A DNA stretch of 64,000 bases from Gnetum montanum (Eukaryota > Streptophyta > Gnetopsida > Gnetales > Gnetaceae): positions 476,087-540,086 of the forward strand of contig MNCI01000900.1 of NCBI GenBank assembly GCA_015680685.1, written 5' to 3'. The translations under genes and the position numbers were made by a program. The first letter of the stretch is position 1. Every line of letters starts with the position of its first letter. Of the stretch, positions 33,978 to 46,354 are shown piece after piece. The notes under the pieces were generated by a model, which did no database searches, was not told where the DNA came from, and saw only the letters and a program-made list of their open reading frames with translations.

Positions 33978-34165
33978 GTGCTAACTTAAGGTCCTAGCAG
34001 ATCACTGTGCTAGTTTAATGTCGTAGCAGATAGTGGTTGGCCAATTTAAGGTCATAGTGGACCATGCTATGGGTGCTAGTTTAATGTCATATCCCAAGGA
34101 CATTCTATACCAATTTAACATCATAGTGGAAATTTGTGCTAATTTAACGTCATAGCAGATGATTT
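33978..34165 (+). repeat. Hairpin-unit array after integrase (element B)
   Basis: About six units: GGTC/GATC (wobble), TGTC/GATA (wobble), GGTC/GACC, two with broken arms, and CGTC/GATG (wobble); loops CTAGCA, GTAGCA, ATAGTG and ATAGCA. Same place as 3117-3475 in A. On the minus strand YDVKLA-like peptides recur. Confidence 0.75.
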
Positions 34166-35345
34166 GTTTACCTTGCTTTTGTTGTCGATGCAATACTGCA
34201 TGTTAGGTGTAGTATGGATTTAGGTACGAGTGATTAACAGGATTGGCAAACTCATTGCCATCTAGATCAAAGAGCTTGAAGGCTTCGTTGTCATATGCCT
34301 TAGTGACCAAGAAAGGCCCTTCCCAATAGGCTAACAATTTATCCACAGGCTCACAGAAAACCTTGAGGACTAGGTCCCCTTTCTTGATTGGGCGTTGATG
34401 CTAATTGTGATGATGCTTTTGTTGTTGCTTCTCTTGGTACCACTCAATGTGATTAAGCATTTGGATGTACTCTTCCTTTATAGAGTCAAGGTTGATGGTT
34501 CTCAACTCATTGTTCTAAGCCTTCTCCATGAAGCTCAAGAGGATCATGTGGAGTGATGGGACCTCCAATTCAAGAGGCAACACTACTTCAGATCCATACA
34601 CAAGACTATATGTTTTTTTACCTATTGCAATTCTACACGTTGTATGGTAGGTCCAAAGTGCATATACTAATTTTTCATGCCATCATCGCTTGCTATTGTT
34701 AAGCATCCTTTTTAGGAGGTTGATGATGACTTTATTTGTAGACTCTACTTGGCCGTTTTCCTAAGGGTAGTATGGTGATGAAAAAGAGTGATTGATGCCG
34801 AAGTTTTCATAGAAGGCTTTGGTTTTTACACTGTTAGATTGTGGCCCATTGTCTATGAATATAGTCATGGGGAGACCAAATCAGGTCACTATGTTGTTAA
34901 GAATGAATTTGCAAACTTGCTAATATGTTGTCTTCCTAAGGGGGATAGCTTCAACCCACCTTGTAAAATAATCGGTTGTAGTAATGATGAAGCTGTGTCC
35001 TATGAAAGACTTAGGTGTTATAGTCCCTATGATTTCCAATCCCCAACATTGAAATGGCCATGTGATTTTTGTATTATGTAGTTCAGTAAGTGAAACATGC
35101 ATTATATTCCCATGTCATTGACACACGTCACATGTCTTGACCTTGGAGATGCAATCATGCTCCATGTATGGCCAGTAATAGCCTAGATGTTGGATTTTTG
35201 TTGTTGTTACCCTAGGAACTATATGACCCCCACATAGTCCCTCATAGACTTGGTCAATGATCCTTTCTGCTTCACTACTACTAACACAAGTTAATAGTAT
35301 CCCATCATAGGACCTATGACATAAGGTACTATCACCTATGAGGAT
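34166..35345 (-). pseudogene. Integrase region of element B pol (broken)
   Basis: Minus-strand order: zinc-binding remnant with HLGYYWPYMEHDC and CDVCQ, the core with WPFQCWGLEIIG (the first catalytic Asp is Glu here), GLPMTIFIDNGPQ (second Asp kept), and ENGQVESTNK (Glu kept, with a TAG just before it where the family has Gln). Then comes the C-terminal LAYWEGPFLVTKAYDNEAFKLFDLDGNE. It is better preserved than the element A copy around DNG but has stops and shifts. It sits between the second RNase H and the hairpin array at 33978-34165. Confidence 0.85.
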
Positions 35346-35965
35346 GTACTATCATGATCATTTTTGCACTACATCCTTTTGGGAAAAGGTTAAGTTTTGT
35401 GGGGGTTCTCCTTGTTGGAGGTATGCCTTGATGTCATCATACCATTCTTGGGCATGAGTTGTACTTATGGATGTGATGCTTGTTCCATGGATTATAGGTT
35501 CAGTGCAATCCAAATTTACAATAGGCAAAGTAGAGAACATATTTATCGATATGCTTAAGGCTAAAGTAGCTAGTGCATCAACTATGGCATTTTCATTGCA
35601 AAGGATATGCTGGACATCTATGGTTGCAAATTGTTTCAGTAAGTGCTTTGCCAAATCACAGTAAGGTTGTAGGTGTTGTGCTTTACAAGTGTAAACCTCT
35701 ATGACTTGGTTAACGACCAACTGTGAATTGCCTTGGATTGATATATTTTGGATCCCTAACTCTTGAGCTGCTGGAATGCCTCTAAGGAGACCTTTGTATT
35801 CCACCATGTTGTTTGTACAAAGAAACAAAGTGGTATGCGAAGGGCCGAATCTCTCTAGAGGGAAATGTGATAACAACAACAACACTACCACCTTGTGTGG
35901 TCGAAGCATCATCAAAGTGTAAAATGAACTCAAAATCCATAGCTACTTAGCTTATACTGCTAACA
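35346..35965 (-). pseudogene. Second RNase H of element B pol
   Basis: Matches the open segment 4669-5394 of element A: CTNNMVEYKGLL (Glu kept), IQGNSQLVVNQ (the Asp of GDS is Asn), HLQPYCDLAK, and AIVDALATLAL (Asp kept). The FDGAS-like start near 35910 is out of frame with the rest, so there is a frameshift. The loss of one metal ligand would inactivate it. It follows RT/RNase H1 directly. Confidence 0.8.
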
Positions 35966-37676
35966 TGCTCATCTAGGAATTCTGGATCTATCATTACCTA
36001 ATTTTCTTTGGGTGAAGCCATGAGATGAGTGGCTATTGCTTGACCCTTTATGGATGCCTGCACTATGTAATGTAGGTCAAACTTCATAGTTATTTCCTTC
36101 CATCTTGATATTCTACTACTTTCATATATGTTTTTTATTATAGTCCTAAGTACGTTACTCTTGCAAATGACGTTGACTTGACTATGGAAAAGGTAGTGTC
36201 TCCATTTTTTAACCACAAATACCAAGGCGAGACAATTTTTTTCTCCACATAATTGTATTTTTCCTGGTGTGCTATTAGTGCATGACTTAGGTAGTAAATA
36301 AGAACCTCAAAATTGTCATCACACTTTTGGCAAATTAGGGAAGAAATGAATGCATCTAAGGTTGCAAGGTAGATATAGAAAGGCTTATCTCTTTGTAGAG
36401 GATAGATAGTTGGAAGGTGAGCCAGCTCCTTTTTTAGGTTGTCAAATGCCTCTTGGCATTGATCTATCCACTCAAAGTTGACTCCTTTTTTGAGAAAATG
36501 GTGCATTGGTTGTAACTTATTAGTTAACCTTGTGATAAACCTACATATAAATTGTATTCTACCTTGTAATCCACGTAGCTCCTTAAGGTTTTTCAGTGGT
36601 GCTAAGTTGATAATAGCCTTGACCTTGTTGGGGTCTATGCATATTCTTATTTTTGATACCACAAAGCCTAATATGTGATCAATTTTAATGCCAAAGACAT
36701 ACTTTTTGGGATTCAGGCAAAGGTCATGCCTATGGCAATGTTTAAGGACAAGGTTCAAGTCATTCACATGGTCATGAGCCATTTTGGACTTAACCACTAT
36801 GTCATCAATGTAGTCATTGAGCTATTCTAGTAAATAGTCACTAAAAATGTATGTCATTGCACATTGATATGTTTCTCCAACATTCTTTAATCCAAATGGC
36901 ATCATTGTATAACAAAATGTCCCCTAGGGGGATCAGGAAAGTAGTGGTAATTTGGTGCTCTAGGTTAATGCAAATTTGGTTGTACCCTGAGAACCTGTCC
37001 ATGAAGGAAAACAAGGCATGACCGGCTGTAATATCAACAATTGTTCAATACTAGGCAATGGAAAATTATATTTAATGGTTTCCTTATTTAAGTCTCAGAA
37101 GTCTATGCAAATGTGTATACCCCTAGTTTTCTTGGGGACAACTATGATGTTTGAAACCCAATCTACATAGTTGATTGCCCAAATGAAACAGGCTTAGTAA
37201 AGTTTAGTGATTTCATCGTGGATGGCCAATGCAATATTAGGTTTGATTTTACAAGCCTTTTTTTTAATGGGCTTAACACGTGGATCTAAGATAATGTTAT
37301 GTTGTATTATACGCAGGTCTAAGCTTGGCATGTCCTCATAAGACCATGCAAACACCTTGACATTGTCATTAAGGACTCTAGAAATGCTTTGTTGGATTTG
37401 AGGTTCTAGTAAAGAACTAGGTTTCAATGTTTTTTCCTCACCTTTACATGTTGTTATAGGGACTTCTATGAGGGGATCCTCAATCACATCACTTGCTTCT
37501 AAATCTAGAGCTTGAACTAGATGTTCTGGCCAATCTAGTGATGTCTCTAGGGATGCTATGTTAGTGTTATAAGGAGGCAATTCGAAGTCCAAAAGCTTTG
37601 AGTTTATACATCTCATGATTTTTCCATAAGGTCCAATCAAGGCTAAAGGCAAATGAAGACTCTTGTATGCATCCAT
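35966..37676 (-). pseudogene. Reverse transcriptase and first RNase H of element B pol
   Basis: Start chosen at the ATG at 37676 (MDAYKSLHLPLALIGPYG), open for 160 codons to a TAA (37194) that stands where element A has Gln. After it come the RT motifs VSNIIVVPKKTRGIHICID and the catalytic YIDD at 36801-36812, then LCLNPKKYVFGIKIDHILGFVVS and LKELRGLQGRIQ, the connection, and the first RNase H (PFYIYLATLDAFISSL, ALIAHQEKYNYVEKK). The second piece is open for 219 codons (36138-36797). A frameshift lies near 36920. Upstream is one worn hairpin unit, then the antisense promoter. Confidence 0.87.
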
Positions 37677-38043
37677 TTTCTTAAATATCCTACAAGATTA
37701 CTAGAAAAACATTAAGTGGTAGCTATTTAATAAATAAAAATGAAGCAAAATGCATAAAATGAGGAAGATAATGCTATAAAAATTAACTATGCAATATTGA
37801 AAGTGATTTATTTTTTTGTGTTCTTTGGCATGGCCTCGATGAGTCATAAAATTGCCAGTTTAAGGTCATAGCAAACTATAGATTCTATATGAGGTGTGAA
37901 TCTAGGCAAAGCTCAAAAGGCTTGATGCATGGGGTTAAGCTAAATGTTCATCAAGCAAGCAGAAAAATGTAAAAAATTTCTAGTTGAAAAAAGTTAGAAA
38001 AATTCTCTAACTCTAGGTGTTATGCTACATGGGACATGAAGTA
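37677..38043 (+). repeat. Spacer between RT and antisense promoter (element B) with one hairpin unit
   Basis: A worn unit at 37856-37880 (GCCAGTTTAAGGTC, loop ATAGCA, AACT) is all that remains of the array found here in element A. The rest is unremarkable. Confidence 0.55.
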
Positions 38044-38127
38044 TTCCACATTACACGTGAGACACAGGACGTTCCACATTACGCATAGGACATAGAGCAT
38101 TCCGCATTATGCACAAGACACGGGATG
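38044..38127 (+). repeat. Three 28-bp tandem repeats upstream of the antisense promoter (element B)
   Basis: TTCC(A/G)CATTA(C/T) motifs start at 38044, 38072 and 38100, exactly 28 bp apart, each followed by a G/A-rich GACA(C/T).G. They lie 36-120 bp before the TATA box at 38164 and could be upstream activator sites. Confidence 0.65.
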
Positions 38128-38163
38128 TCTCGAAAAAGTGACATGTCATGTGACCCTAGAGGC

Positions 38164-38173
38164 TATAAATAGG
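38164..38173 (+). promoter_or_regulatory. TATA box of the element B antisense gene
   Basis: TATAAATAGG followed by GGTTTACCCATGGTAA, matching the element A site at 10229 and the element C site at 63563-63573. First ATG at 38304. Confidence 0.65.
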
Positions 38174-39229
38174 GGTTTACCCATGGTAAACTTGTCATTT
38201 TCACCATTAGAGCCAACAATCTTCTAACTGTAGCATGGCCAAAGCAAAGTGTATCATCCACAAAGCATGATAGCAAAAGAGTGAGAGTTTAATAGCAAGA
38301 AAATGGCACATAGAAGCGAGCATAGACACCCCGTCCTTACCAACATCAATGAGAGAAAGAGAACTCTGCAATGTCTCCCTAGGGTGAGCATTGGAGAGCA
38401 TCAAGAGGCACCATCTACCAAGTATGCCATCACACCCTACCCTCATGATTTTTCCCTTCATGCGCTAGTGTTTTGGAGTCTTGGGGCTTTGGGACGGCCT
38501 GCCATGGGTAGGGACCACCACCACTACTATCATCACTATTTCCATGGCTAGGAAGGAAGTGCGTGTCATGGGTCTTGTTTGTTTTTTATTTAAGGCTTTG
38601 ATAGCATCCTATGCTGCGGTGCTAGGCAAGGATTTCATCACAAGCTTCTAGGTGTCAAGCACTATGGGATGGTGTAAGGTTTTCATTGTGTCTTACGTGA
38701 TAAGATGGGATAAGAATTTTAAATGTAATGCTTAGTGTAGCTGCGTGTAGGGAGTTTTAGGCACTCTACATTCCATGTCACATAATAGGGTTTTCTTTTT
38801 TCCACATCCCGCATGGTGGGATAGGTTGTCAAGCTCTAGGGTATCCCTGAGAGTGTTACCCAAAAGTTGGAAAAAATTTTGGGGTTGCTACTGTTGGCAC
38901 ATTTAGCCATTGTATGGAACAGAGACATGAGATGGTTGAGATGTTTTGAAATATTACAATACAAATATTTGAAATGGCAAGATGTGATTGGGAAAGGTAT
39001 TGGTATCTATCATTTTTTTTAAATAAAGAAGAAGAAGAGAAAGAGATGGAAATCACTATGGGGATTTTAATGAATTCTCCCGTAAAAAGATAAGCATAAA
39101 CCTTAGCCCTGTTCCAAAGGGGAGACGTTGATTTCTTTTGGGACACATCGCACAAATTAAATAGAAAATCATAATTTTTCACCATGGTATGAGCGCAAGG
39201 TACCAAGGCATCGCGCCTCTGGGAAGACT

Positions 39230-39960
39230 GCAATATTCACCGGCATTTTGCAGGTCATGATTGAGGGCAACGGTGCCGCAGTGCAGACCACGACCGACGG
39301 CAATGACGGAGAGGGCGGCAGAGACATCAGCGCGACGTAATTCATGTAAAGAAAAGAAAAATGTGGCTGCGGAAGTCATCAAAAAATAGAGGAAAATAAA
39401 GGGACAGACATCAGCATTTCGTTTTTTGTTGGGCAGCAAAACATAAGCAATGTTGACCGCCTCTATGACAGGTGAACAGGGCCACAAAAACCCCCTCATG
39501 CATCGCCAAACCCTGCTGGATTCTGTGCTGTTCTAAAACCCTTGTCGTTCTAAAAACAAAAAGAAGAAGCTTTGCCATAGCGGGAGGAGCCCTAAGATTT
39601 ACACATCATCACAAACCGTGTGGTACAGACGGCACAATATTTTCGGGCAGTTGCAGGCCTATGAATGCATTTCAAAATGTGTTCTAGGCGGTAAAAGAAA
39701 CAACAACAAATCGGCAATCACCAGTTTATCCGCCCTGGAACCTGCAATCAAAAAAGATATAACCATGCCTGATGCTAATGCCTTTGATACGGCAATGTTT
39801 CCTGACACGGCGGCTGAGCCTTCTCCTATGCCGGCAGTTGCTGGTAACGATTTTTGGTATGTTGAATCAGTTGCCGATTCAGTGGCTTCGCCTTCGGGTT
39901 CGTCTTTCAGGTCATTCCGAATTTTAGCTACAATTATCGGGATGCAGAAAAATAAATTAA
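39230..39960. other. GC-rich block in U3 of solo LTR copy 2
   Basis: Visibly richer in CpG than its surroundings. Open frames on both strands (39618-40034 plus, 39659-39976 minus; the latter Ala/Ser-rich with a short hydrophobic N-terminus). No family recognised. It does not match the GC-rich block of copy 1. Confidence 0.4.
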
Positions 39961-40618
39961 CTACCACTACCACCAATAAGATGGAGATTATATTATATTT
40001 CTATTACAAAATCGTAAAGCTTAATGGCACTTAGAATTTAAAATTTAAATTAGATTAGATTAGGGATCTAAACAAAGTACATAATACAATACATATAGTG
40101 TGGAGCCCTGTTTTAGAAAAGCTTGCTTTAAAAAATTATTATATATAAGTCATTACCTATTAAAAATTTGCCATATTGATTATCCCATTTAAAGTCACAT
40201 TAAAGTTAGCATAAAATATTCCTCATTTTATGTGTACTTCCTAACTTCCTAAATCACATAGTTTTCTCCTAGCTTATTGGACAAGCAATCCTCTGATTGG
40301 TTAGTCAAATTACTTAAGAGAGAAGATAGGAGAGATATTTTTGAGATATTTTTGGGATATTTTTCCTAGGAAGAGGAGAATCTCATCTTTTGGAAAGTCT
40401 TATACACCAGTTAGAAGACTTGACATCTCATTTTGAAGAGGCAAAATTAAAAAGATATATATGTGTATGAAGTAAGTTGCCACTATAGCTTGTATTCCTA
40501 TGTATTTTAGAAATTATATTTTAATTTTCTATAATATTGTAACTACCATGGGCACTTGTCAACCGTAGCATTTTTATCTCTTTTGTGGTTGAAACCACCT
40601 AAAATTGTTGTAACTTAC

Positions 40619-40700
40619 CTAACTTGTTGGGCAAGTAACCTCCTAACTTGTTGGCCAAGTAATCTCCTAATTGGTTGGCCAAGTTCCTTGGGAGAGAAGT
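40619..40700 (+). repeat. Short tandem repeats upstream of the solo LTR TATA box
   Basis: CCTAA(C/T)TTGTTGG.CAAGTAA-like units of about 30 bp occur three times; copy 1 keeps at least two. They probably belong to the LTR promoter. Confidence 0.6.
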
Positions 40701-40749
40701 TAGGTGAGATATTTTTAAATATGTAACTTCCCTACCTACCTTGGAACCC

Positions 40750-40758
40750 TATAAAAAG
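40750..40758 (+). promoter_or_regulatory. TATA box of solo LTR copy 2
   Basis: TATAAAAAG after CCTTGGAACCC, matching the site at 8443-8452 in copy 1. Confidence 0.65.
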
Positions 40759-42019
40759 GCTTCAGGGATAAAGGAAAAGAGAAGGAAGAAGAAAGGAAAA
40801 AAACAGAAGAGGGAGAAAAGGAAGAACAAAGGAAGAACATTGGATCACACTTGGGATCAAAGAAGATTGTTTGCAAGATGGCTTGCTAGAATAAAGATTT
40901 TAGCCTCTTTTTCATGGTCCTGTGAGTTATGCATTTCATTTTTTCTTTTGTTTAAATTGTCTAGCTAGTGGTTTAGATAGTATCATCCTTGGCAAGTAAT
41001 TTTGGGATTTTTAGATTGCTCTTACTATTCTTGTTGCCCAATAGAAATGTCTATTAAAATTTTACCATAGAAGCACTTGTGTTTAAAATCCTTAAGAGCA
41101 TTTTAGTAGTAAATTTCATTATTGTGCAACATGTGGGAACTACTATTGGGATTGTTGTAAGAGAGCCTCTATTTGTAGTCACGCCGTTGAACAATTCAGT
41201 AGTCAAGAGGGTTCAGAAAATATTTGGTATTTTGATGGGACTAGAATAGCTTTTTTTATCTTTAAAGTGAATTCTCATGGTATTTCAATCAGAAATTGTC
41301 AAGTCTTTTAAAGGGTCTATTTGAATACAATCGTTGGCATCCATTATCTAGTCAAAATGGAGTCTCGTACGTGGTAGTTTACGCAGCAATTTTTGGTAGC
41401 ATAATAGGATTGTCTTGAAGATATTGCTTGTTTGAGCCTTGGAAGTTTGAACAATTCGTAGATATTGAATTTGGGATAGCTTTATTGCGAAGTGTTTACT
41501 CGTGTCATTTTACCTTGTTTAAATATTTGAGGTCTACACAAATCTGCTTTCTTTTCTTTTCTGCTTATTTCCATCGAATCTTGCTCTATTTCTAGTTTTC
41601 TTGTGGAACTATCTCTTTCTCTAGGGAAAATTAGGAGTAGATTGTGGAGTTGTGCTCAAATGTTTTTGCAAAATTTTATTTGTTACAAGTAGGTATTATA
41701 AGGACCACGTAGACTAGGCAGTTGAACAAAATAGGAAATTTTCAAGAACTCACAGTACTTGGCAAAGTTGGCTGAATCTCTTTAAAGTAAGTCATTTGTA
41801 GTTCACACACAACGCAATTGTTACATTTTACACAACCACACGCCGCAACAGCACACACACATACTCACATTAACTACTGAGTCTATTTGGAGGTATCTGG
41901 GCCTTGGTGTTGCCAGAGACCAGCAGGCACCTAAATCCTGTTCGAGGACACTCGTTGGCGGTCGCGTCCCAAATGGTCGCCAACAGCTACATTATGTATT
42001 TAGAAAGTTCCACATTTCG

Positions 42020-42445
42020 ATGTTGTCATGCTCCATGGGAGTGTGATTGACACTTAGAACTTTCTGCACTCTAGCATTTTCACACTCCCTAGGAGCGTGA
42101 CCAAGACTTGGAGAAAGTTTTCCAAATTTTGTCTAGTGATTTACTATTGTCACATTCCCTGGAGTGTAACAAAACGTAAAATATTGCCACAACTTTTTCT
42201 ATTGGATCATGTAGTTGTTAGGCTCCCTGGGAGCACAACCAATACTTAGAAAAATATTTTTACTTTTTGCTAGTTATTCCACATCCGTCACACTCCCTAG
42301 AAGTGTGACAAACAACACTTCGAAACTTTTTTCACTTTTACTAGTTATTCCACAGTCGTCATGCTCCTTGGGAGCATGACAAACACTTAAAAACATTTTG
42401 TGCAAAAAAAGTGTTACACTCTGCAGGAGTGTGACAACCACTAAG
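42020..42445. repeat. Array of seven long-arm hairpins in intron 1 of the element B antisense gene
   Basis: Inverted repeats about 60 bp apart. The best is GTCATGCTCC / GGAGCATGAC (42359-42381, 10 perfect pairs, 3-nt loop). A neighbour near 42290 reads GTCACACTCC / GAAGTGTGAC, so the inner bases change on both arms together. Units are separated by a CACTTAGAAAAATTTT-like spacer. Confidence 0.8.
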
Positions 42446-45400
42446 AAAAATTTTCAAAATTTTTGTTTATTGTTTCATGCATCATTTATCTATTACCTTT
42501 GTTGTTTTATTATCCTTTTCCTAATACTAATGTTTTCATTTTTGTGATACTGTAGGGTCCTGTTGAAACCTGCCATGGTAGTGATTGAACTAGTAGGGAT
42601 CTTGTGTTGTATGAGCAATCCCATGCCTAATGTCCCTACAACTCATGCACGCATAGGACACTAGGCGGTCTGGTTTTGGGAAGGTGCACAAGCATTCTTA
42701 AAATTCCTACTTTGCAACCTCAATGTGATGATGTGGTCACACTTGTCCACTGAAGTAGCAGGTGTCTTAGTTGAAACATTATTGCCCAAGGCAAATCGAG
42801 GCATCTTAAAATTTATGTCAAATGAACCTACTAAAGGCAAAGAGGTAGGGAGCTCAAGGTAGCACCCAAAAGGTCTCAAACCCTTGTCTTGGATCTGGGA
42901 TATGCTAGAGTTCAAGTGCTATCATAAATACAACATTGTGTTCATTACCTACCATGTGGGCACGACCTTCCAGAACCCACCTAGAACTATCTACTGCATT
43001 GGAGGGTGAGTCCTATTGTGATGATGATTTTTTTTTTTTTGTTTATTTTATATGACTTGGAATGCTTATTTTCTTTCTATCTATCACCAGATTCTTTCTT
43101 GATGAAGATGGCCTTTACAATAGAGAAGGATCATTAGACCTAGTCCAAATAGCCCTACAAGAGTTCTCATCCACTAAGAATATGCATTCTGGTGTCATAG
43201 GAAAAATTAGGGCAGATATGAGAACTTACCCAACCAAGTACTCCAAATCCTACATGAAATGCTGGGATCCTGGGTGGTTAGATGGTGAGTGGGCATCCCA
43301 TCGGATATCCACTATGGAATAAATTTTAGTCTAAGTACCTCCATTCCCCACACTGTTTATGCTAGGTAAGTTATCACTCATTTAGTTTATTTTTGTGCAT
43401 TTTTTTATTCATGTTTCCATCATGTTGTTGACTCTATTTTTTATTTACTATAGCAGTAGCCAAGTCCAATGAGATTATAATGATTATTGTAGGAAGCATT
43501 GAGGCTAATCTTCTTTCAAGTATGGCAAAGTTGATGGTTTGCAGCGTTGGTTATGCCATGAGGCCCCAACAAGAATTACCCAATATGTTGAATAGGATAG
43601 GCTCATGGACCTCTTTTTGGCTACAAACCCAAGCATCCCAATATTAGAAATTATTGCCTTGTTGACTCTTTCATGGAGATCGTTGATTGCTTCTACACAT
43701 GAGTTCACAATGTGTGAGTGGTCTTAGAGATCACAAACGATCTCTTTGTAGATCTCTTTGGTGTCCCCTCTGAAGGTTTACCTATAGGTAAAAAGACTAA
43801 CATAGACCTAAACCATAGAGGGAACATTGAGGAGTGGCTAGGCATAGAGAAAGGCTACAAGGGCATCCCCATGAAGTAGGTGAAATTAATAGTGGCCCAA
43901 CACATTTATCACATCTTTTGGGCTCATGCATTCCCCAAGCTACATTCCTAATGAAAGATTCTTGGGGTAGAGTAGGCTTGGGTTATGAGAGATGTGGCAA
44001 AGGAAGGAACACAATACAATTAGGCTAAATACCTTGCTGAGGGCCTACAAGCTAAAATCATCAAACTTCATGACAATCTTGAAGCATGCTTTCATGTATA
44101 TTTTGCCTTCTTTATAGTGTGTTTATGCAAGTTTTTGGAATTTCTAGTGGTTTGTGAAAATGGGATATGGATAGTCCAAGATCACAACCAAATATCCAAG
44201 CCATGGATCCACCATCTATTCTACACAACATGGTCATAGGACCCCCTGGAGACCATTGGCGAGTCCTTTTCTATAACCACCAAGGGCTAGGTGAGACCAT
44301 CCTACTGTATGCCTGATAGTGCTAGAAAGGCTTCTCCCATGAACACAGGAAATGTAGCGAGGGGCATGAATCATTACTAAGATAGTCTGATCAAAGCTAC
44401 AAATCAAGAAGCCTTGCCCCATAGAACTGCCCATGCATGAAATTAAAGAAAGGGGGAAAAAACTACATCTCATAGTAAAGGATGCACAGTCAGAGTTTAC
44501 TAGTAAATGTATATTATTTAGTATATTTTCCTTTCTTATATATATATGTATGTATGTATCTATGTATGTATGTATTTTAGAGAGATGTTCTAACATTGGT
44601 TTATGCAACATAGGTGAGGAGGAAGCTACAGCCGCAGAAGAAGAGCCTTTAGGAGAAGAGGAGCCCTTAATAGAAGATGTCCCTTAGCTTGAGGGATGCA
44701 TAACAAATGAAGACACTACCGACATCTTGAGGCAACTTGAAGAGGAAGGGCTATGATTCGAGGATAATGAGTTTGATCATTTGTTTGAAAGCATGCAGAT
44801 GGGCGATCCCCTTGCTCTCACCCCTAAGGGTTTGCTAGGTAGGAGCTTTGCATTGCCATTTACATTATGCTCTTGTTTTCCCTCTTCTTATTTTTTCCTT
44901 CTTTTCTTTTCTTTTTTGTTGTCAATGTTAATTCTTTTTATGTTGTAGCAAACGATGCTTTCACTAAATGTCCTAAATCTTCATCCACTTGTTGCTCATA
45001 ACTGTGGGCAAAAACCATAGACAAGTTTGTCTTCATGTAGGGCATAGTGGATGATATGATTGATAATTTAAAGCAAATAGATTCTAATATAGGTACATTT
45101 GGATTGTTGTGTTTTTTTATGTTTTTTTTTCACCTTTGTCTTATAACTAATGTTTCCTCTCTTTGGTATAATAGCCTTACTACTTAAATGGGACTCGTGA
45201 AGAGTGGTTGAAGTTGACATTATACCTGAGCTCCCTCCTAAGGTAAAGGACATGCCCTGTCATATATATGATGAGGCAATAAAATACACATTACACTAGA
45301 CATGATCACTGTGGGAGCATAGGCATGTAAACAAAGACCTCTGGAAACAAGTACAAAAACTTGAAAAAGAGAAGGGAAGCTAGGTAGTTGAACTAGAAGA

Positions 45401-46354
45401 CCTACAATCACAGTATGACTTCTTGATGACCTAAGATAAATCAAATGGTGGCTAGCATACATCTGTAATTGACTATGCTAGATATTGATCAGCAAGAATG
45501 AGGCTATGCATGAAGTTATTGAGCAATGCCTACAAATGGACCTCTTGGATCAAAAGACCCAAGACTAGAAGGATTACAGTGCTAAGGTGTATGAGTTTGA
45601 ACAAACTCAAAAAAACCATAAATATCAGTATAAAATGGAATGTTTAGCCTATTGTAAGAAATACTGAGATGAATCTATGGAAGGCCAAGGTTGCGATTTG
45701 TCCCTTAATGCTATTGGTGTGACATAGGCTTATGATAGGTTTGCTAAACACTTGGTGGTTAGTGAGTCCCCTGAAAGGGAAATTACTGTGCCTTCTAGAG
45801 AAGTTACATCTACTACCTTTTCTCCAGGGCCACCTATATGGATAGCCATGCAGAAGGGGAAGACCCTAGTAGACATTGACTTAGTAGAGGAGGATTGGGC
45901 AAGCATGAAAGAGGAGGAAATCCTTTGACGCATAGAGTCTAGCCTCAATAGGATGCCCCCAGACATAGACATAGGCCCATCTCAGGTTGGTTAAATTTAC
46001 TTTATATTGCTATTATTTTCAAATGTTATCCTTTTTATTAACTAATTTATCATTTTATTTTCATTTTGTGAAAGATCTAGGTGGGAATGTAAGACCTAGT
46101 AATTGAAGACAAAGGGGAAGAGCGTTAGCTTCCCATTGATACATTAAAGTATTTGAGATGTAGCCTTGTTATTGGGTAATTTTGTATTTTTTGATGGGGA
46201 TGTATCCCTGGACTATGTATTTTATTTACAATTTAATAAAAAGCATGATATTTATTTTATTTATGTATCGATCTCTCGTGGCATCATTTTAACTTATATT
46301 TTAGTTAATCTCCCTTTAGACTTTTCTATTTTCTATATACATTTTTGAATAACT

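Larger units (their letters stand above)
38892..41985 (+). mobile_element. Solo LTR copy 2, 3094 bp, inserted in intron 1 of the antisense gene
   Basis: TGTTGGCACATTT...GGTCGCCAACA with perfect 5-bp duplications GCTAC (38887-38891 and 41986-41990). The ends and the TATA-to-3' part (40610-41985) match copy 1 in reverse; the U3 middle does not. TATA box at 40750-40758, hence U3 is about 1.86 kb and R/U5 about 1.2 kb. No internal region remains. Complete, unlike copy 1. Confidence 0.88.
38304..46110 (+). pseudogene. Antisense spliced gene of element B, intron 1 enlarged by a solo LTR
   Basis: Exon 1 (MAHRSEHRHPVLTNINE...LQCLPR) aligns with element C exon 1 (MHHNEHQHPSLANVDE...LRCLPR) but not with A. 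Intron 1 holds the solo LTR 38892-41985 and a palindrome array. Later exons, by GT-AG borders: about 42560-43006 (FCP1/NIF-like: VIELVGILCCMS where motif I is expected, FLKFLLCNLNVMMWSHL, IWDMLEF, YNIVFI...FQNPPRTIY), 43091-43365 (FFLDEDGLYN...LQEFSSTKN), 43454 to about 44500 (unknown domain, NIEEWLGIEK), 44614-44838 (Glu-rich), 44949-45092, and 45175 to about 45985 (coiled coil, PCHIYDEAIKYTLH). Motif I lacks its Asp as in A and C. Many stops and shifts. Function unknown. Confidence 0.72.

Noticed and set aside
39179-39200. TGGTATGAGCGCAAGG as a primer binding site of a small retroelement starting at 38892
   Set aside because: No matching second LTR follows; the TATA box and the comparison with copy 1 put this inside U3.
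38892-41985. TGTTGGC...GCCAACA element as a TIR DNA transposon
   Set aside because: Inverted similarity is only about 7 bp, there is a TATA box with a long downstream part, TG...CA ends and 5-bp duplications; this fits a solo LTR better.
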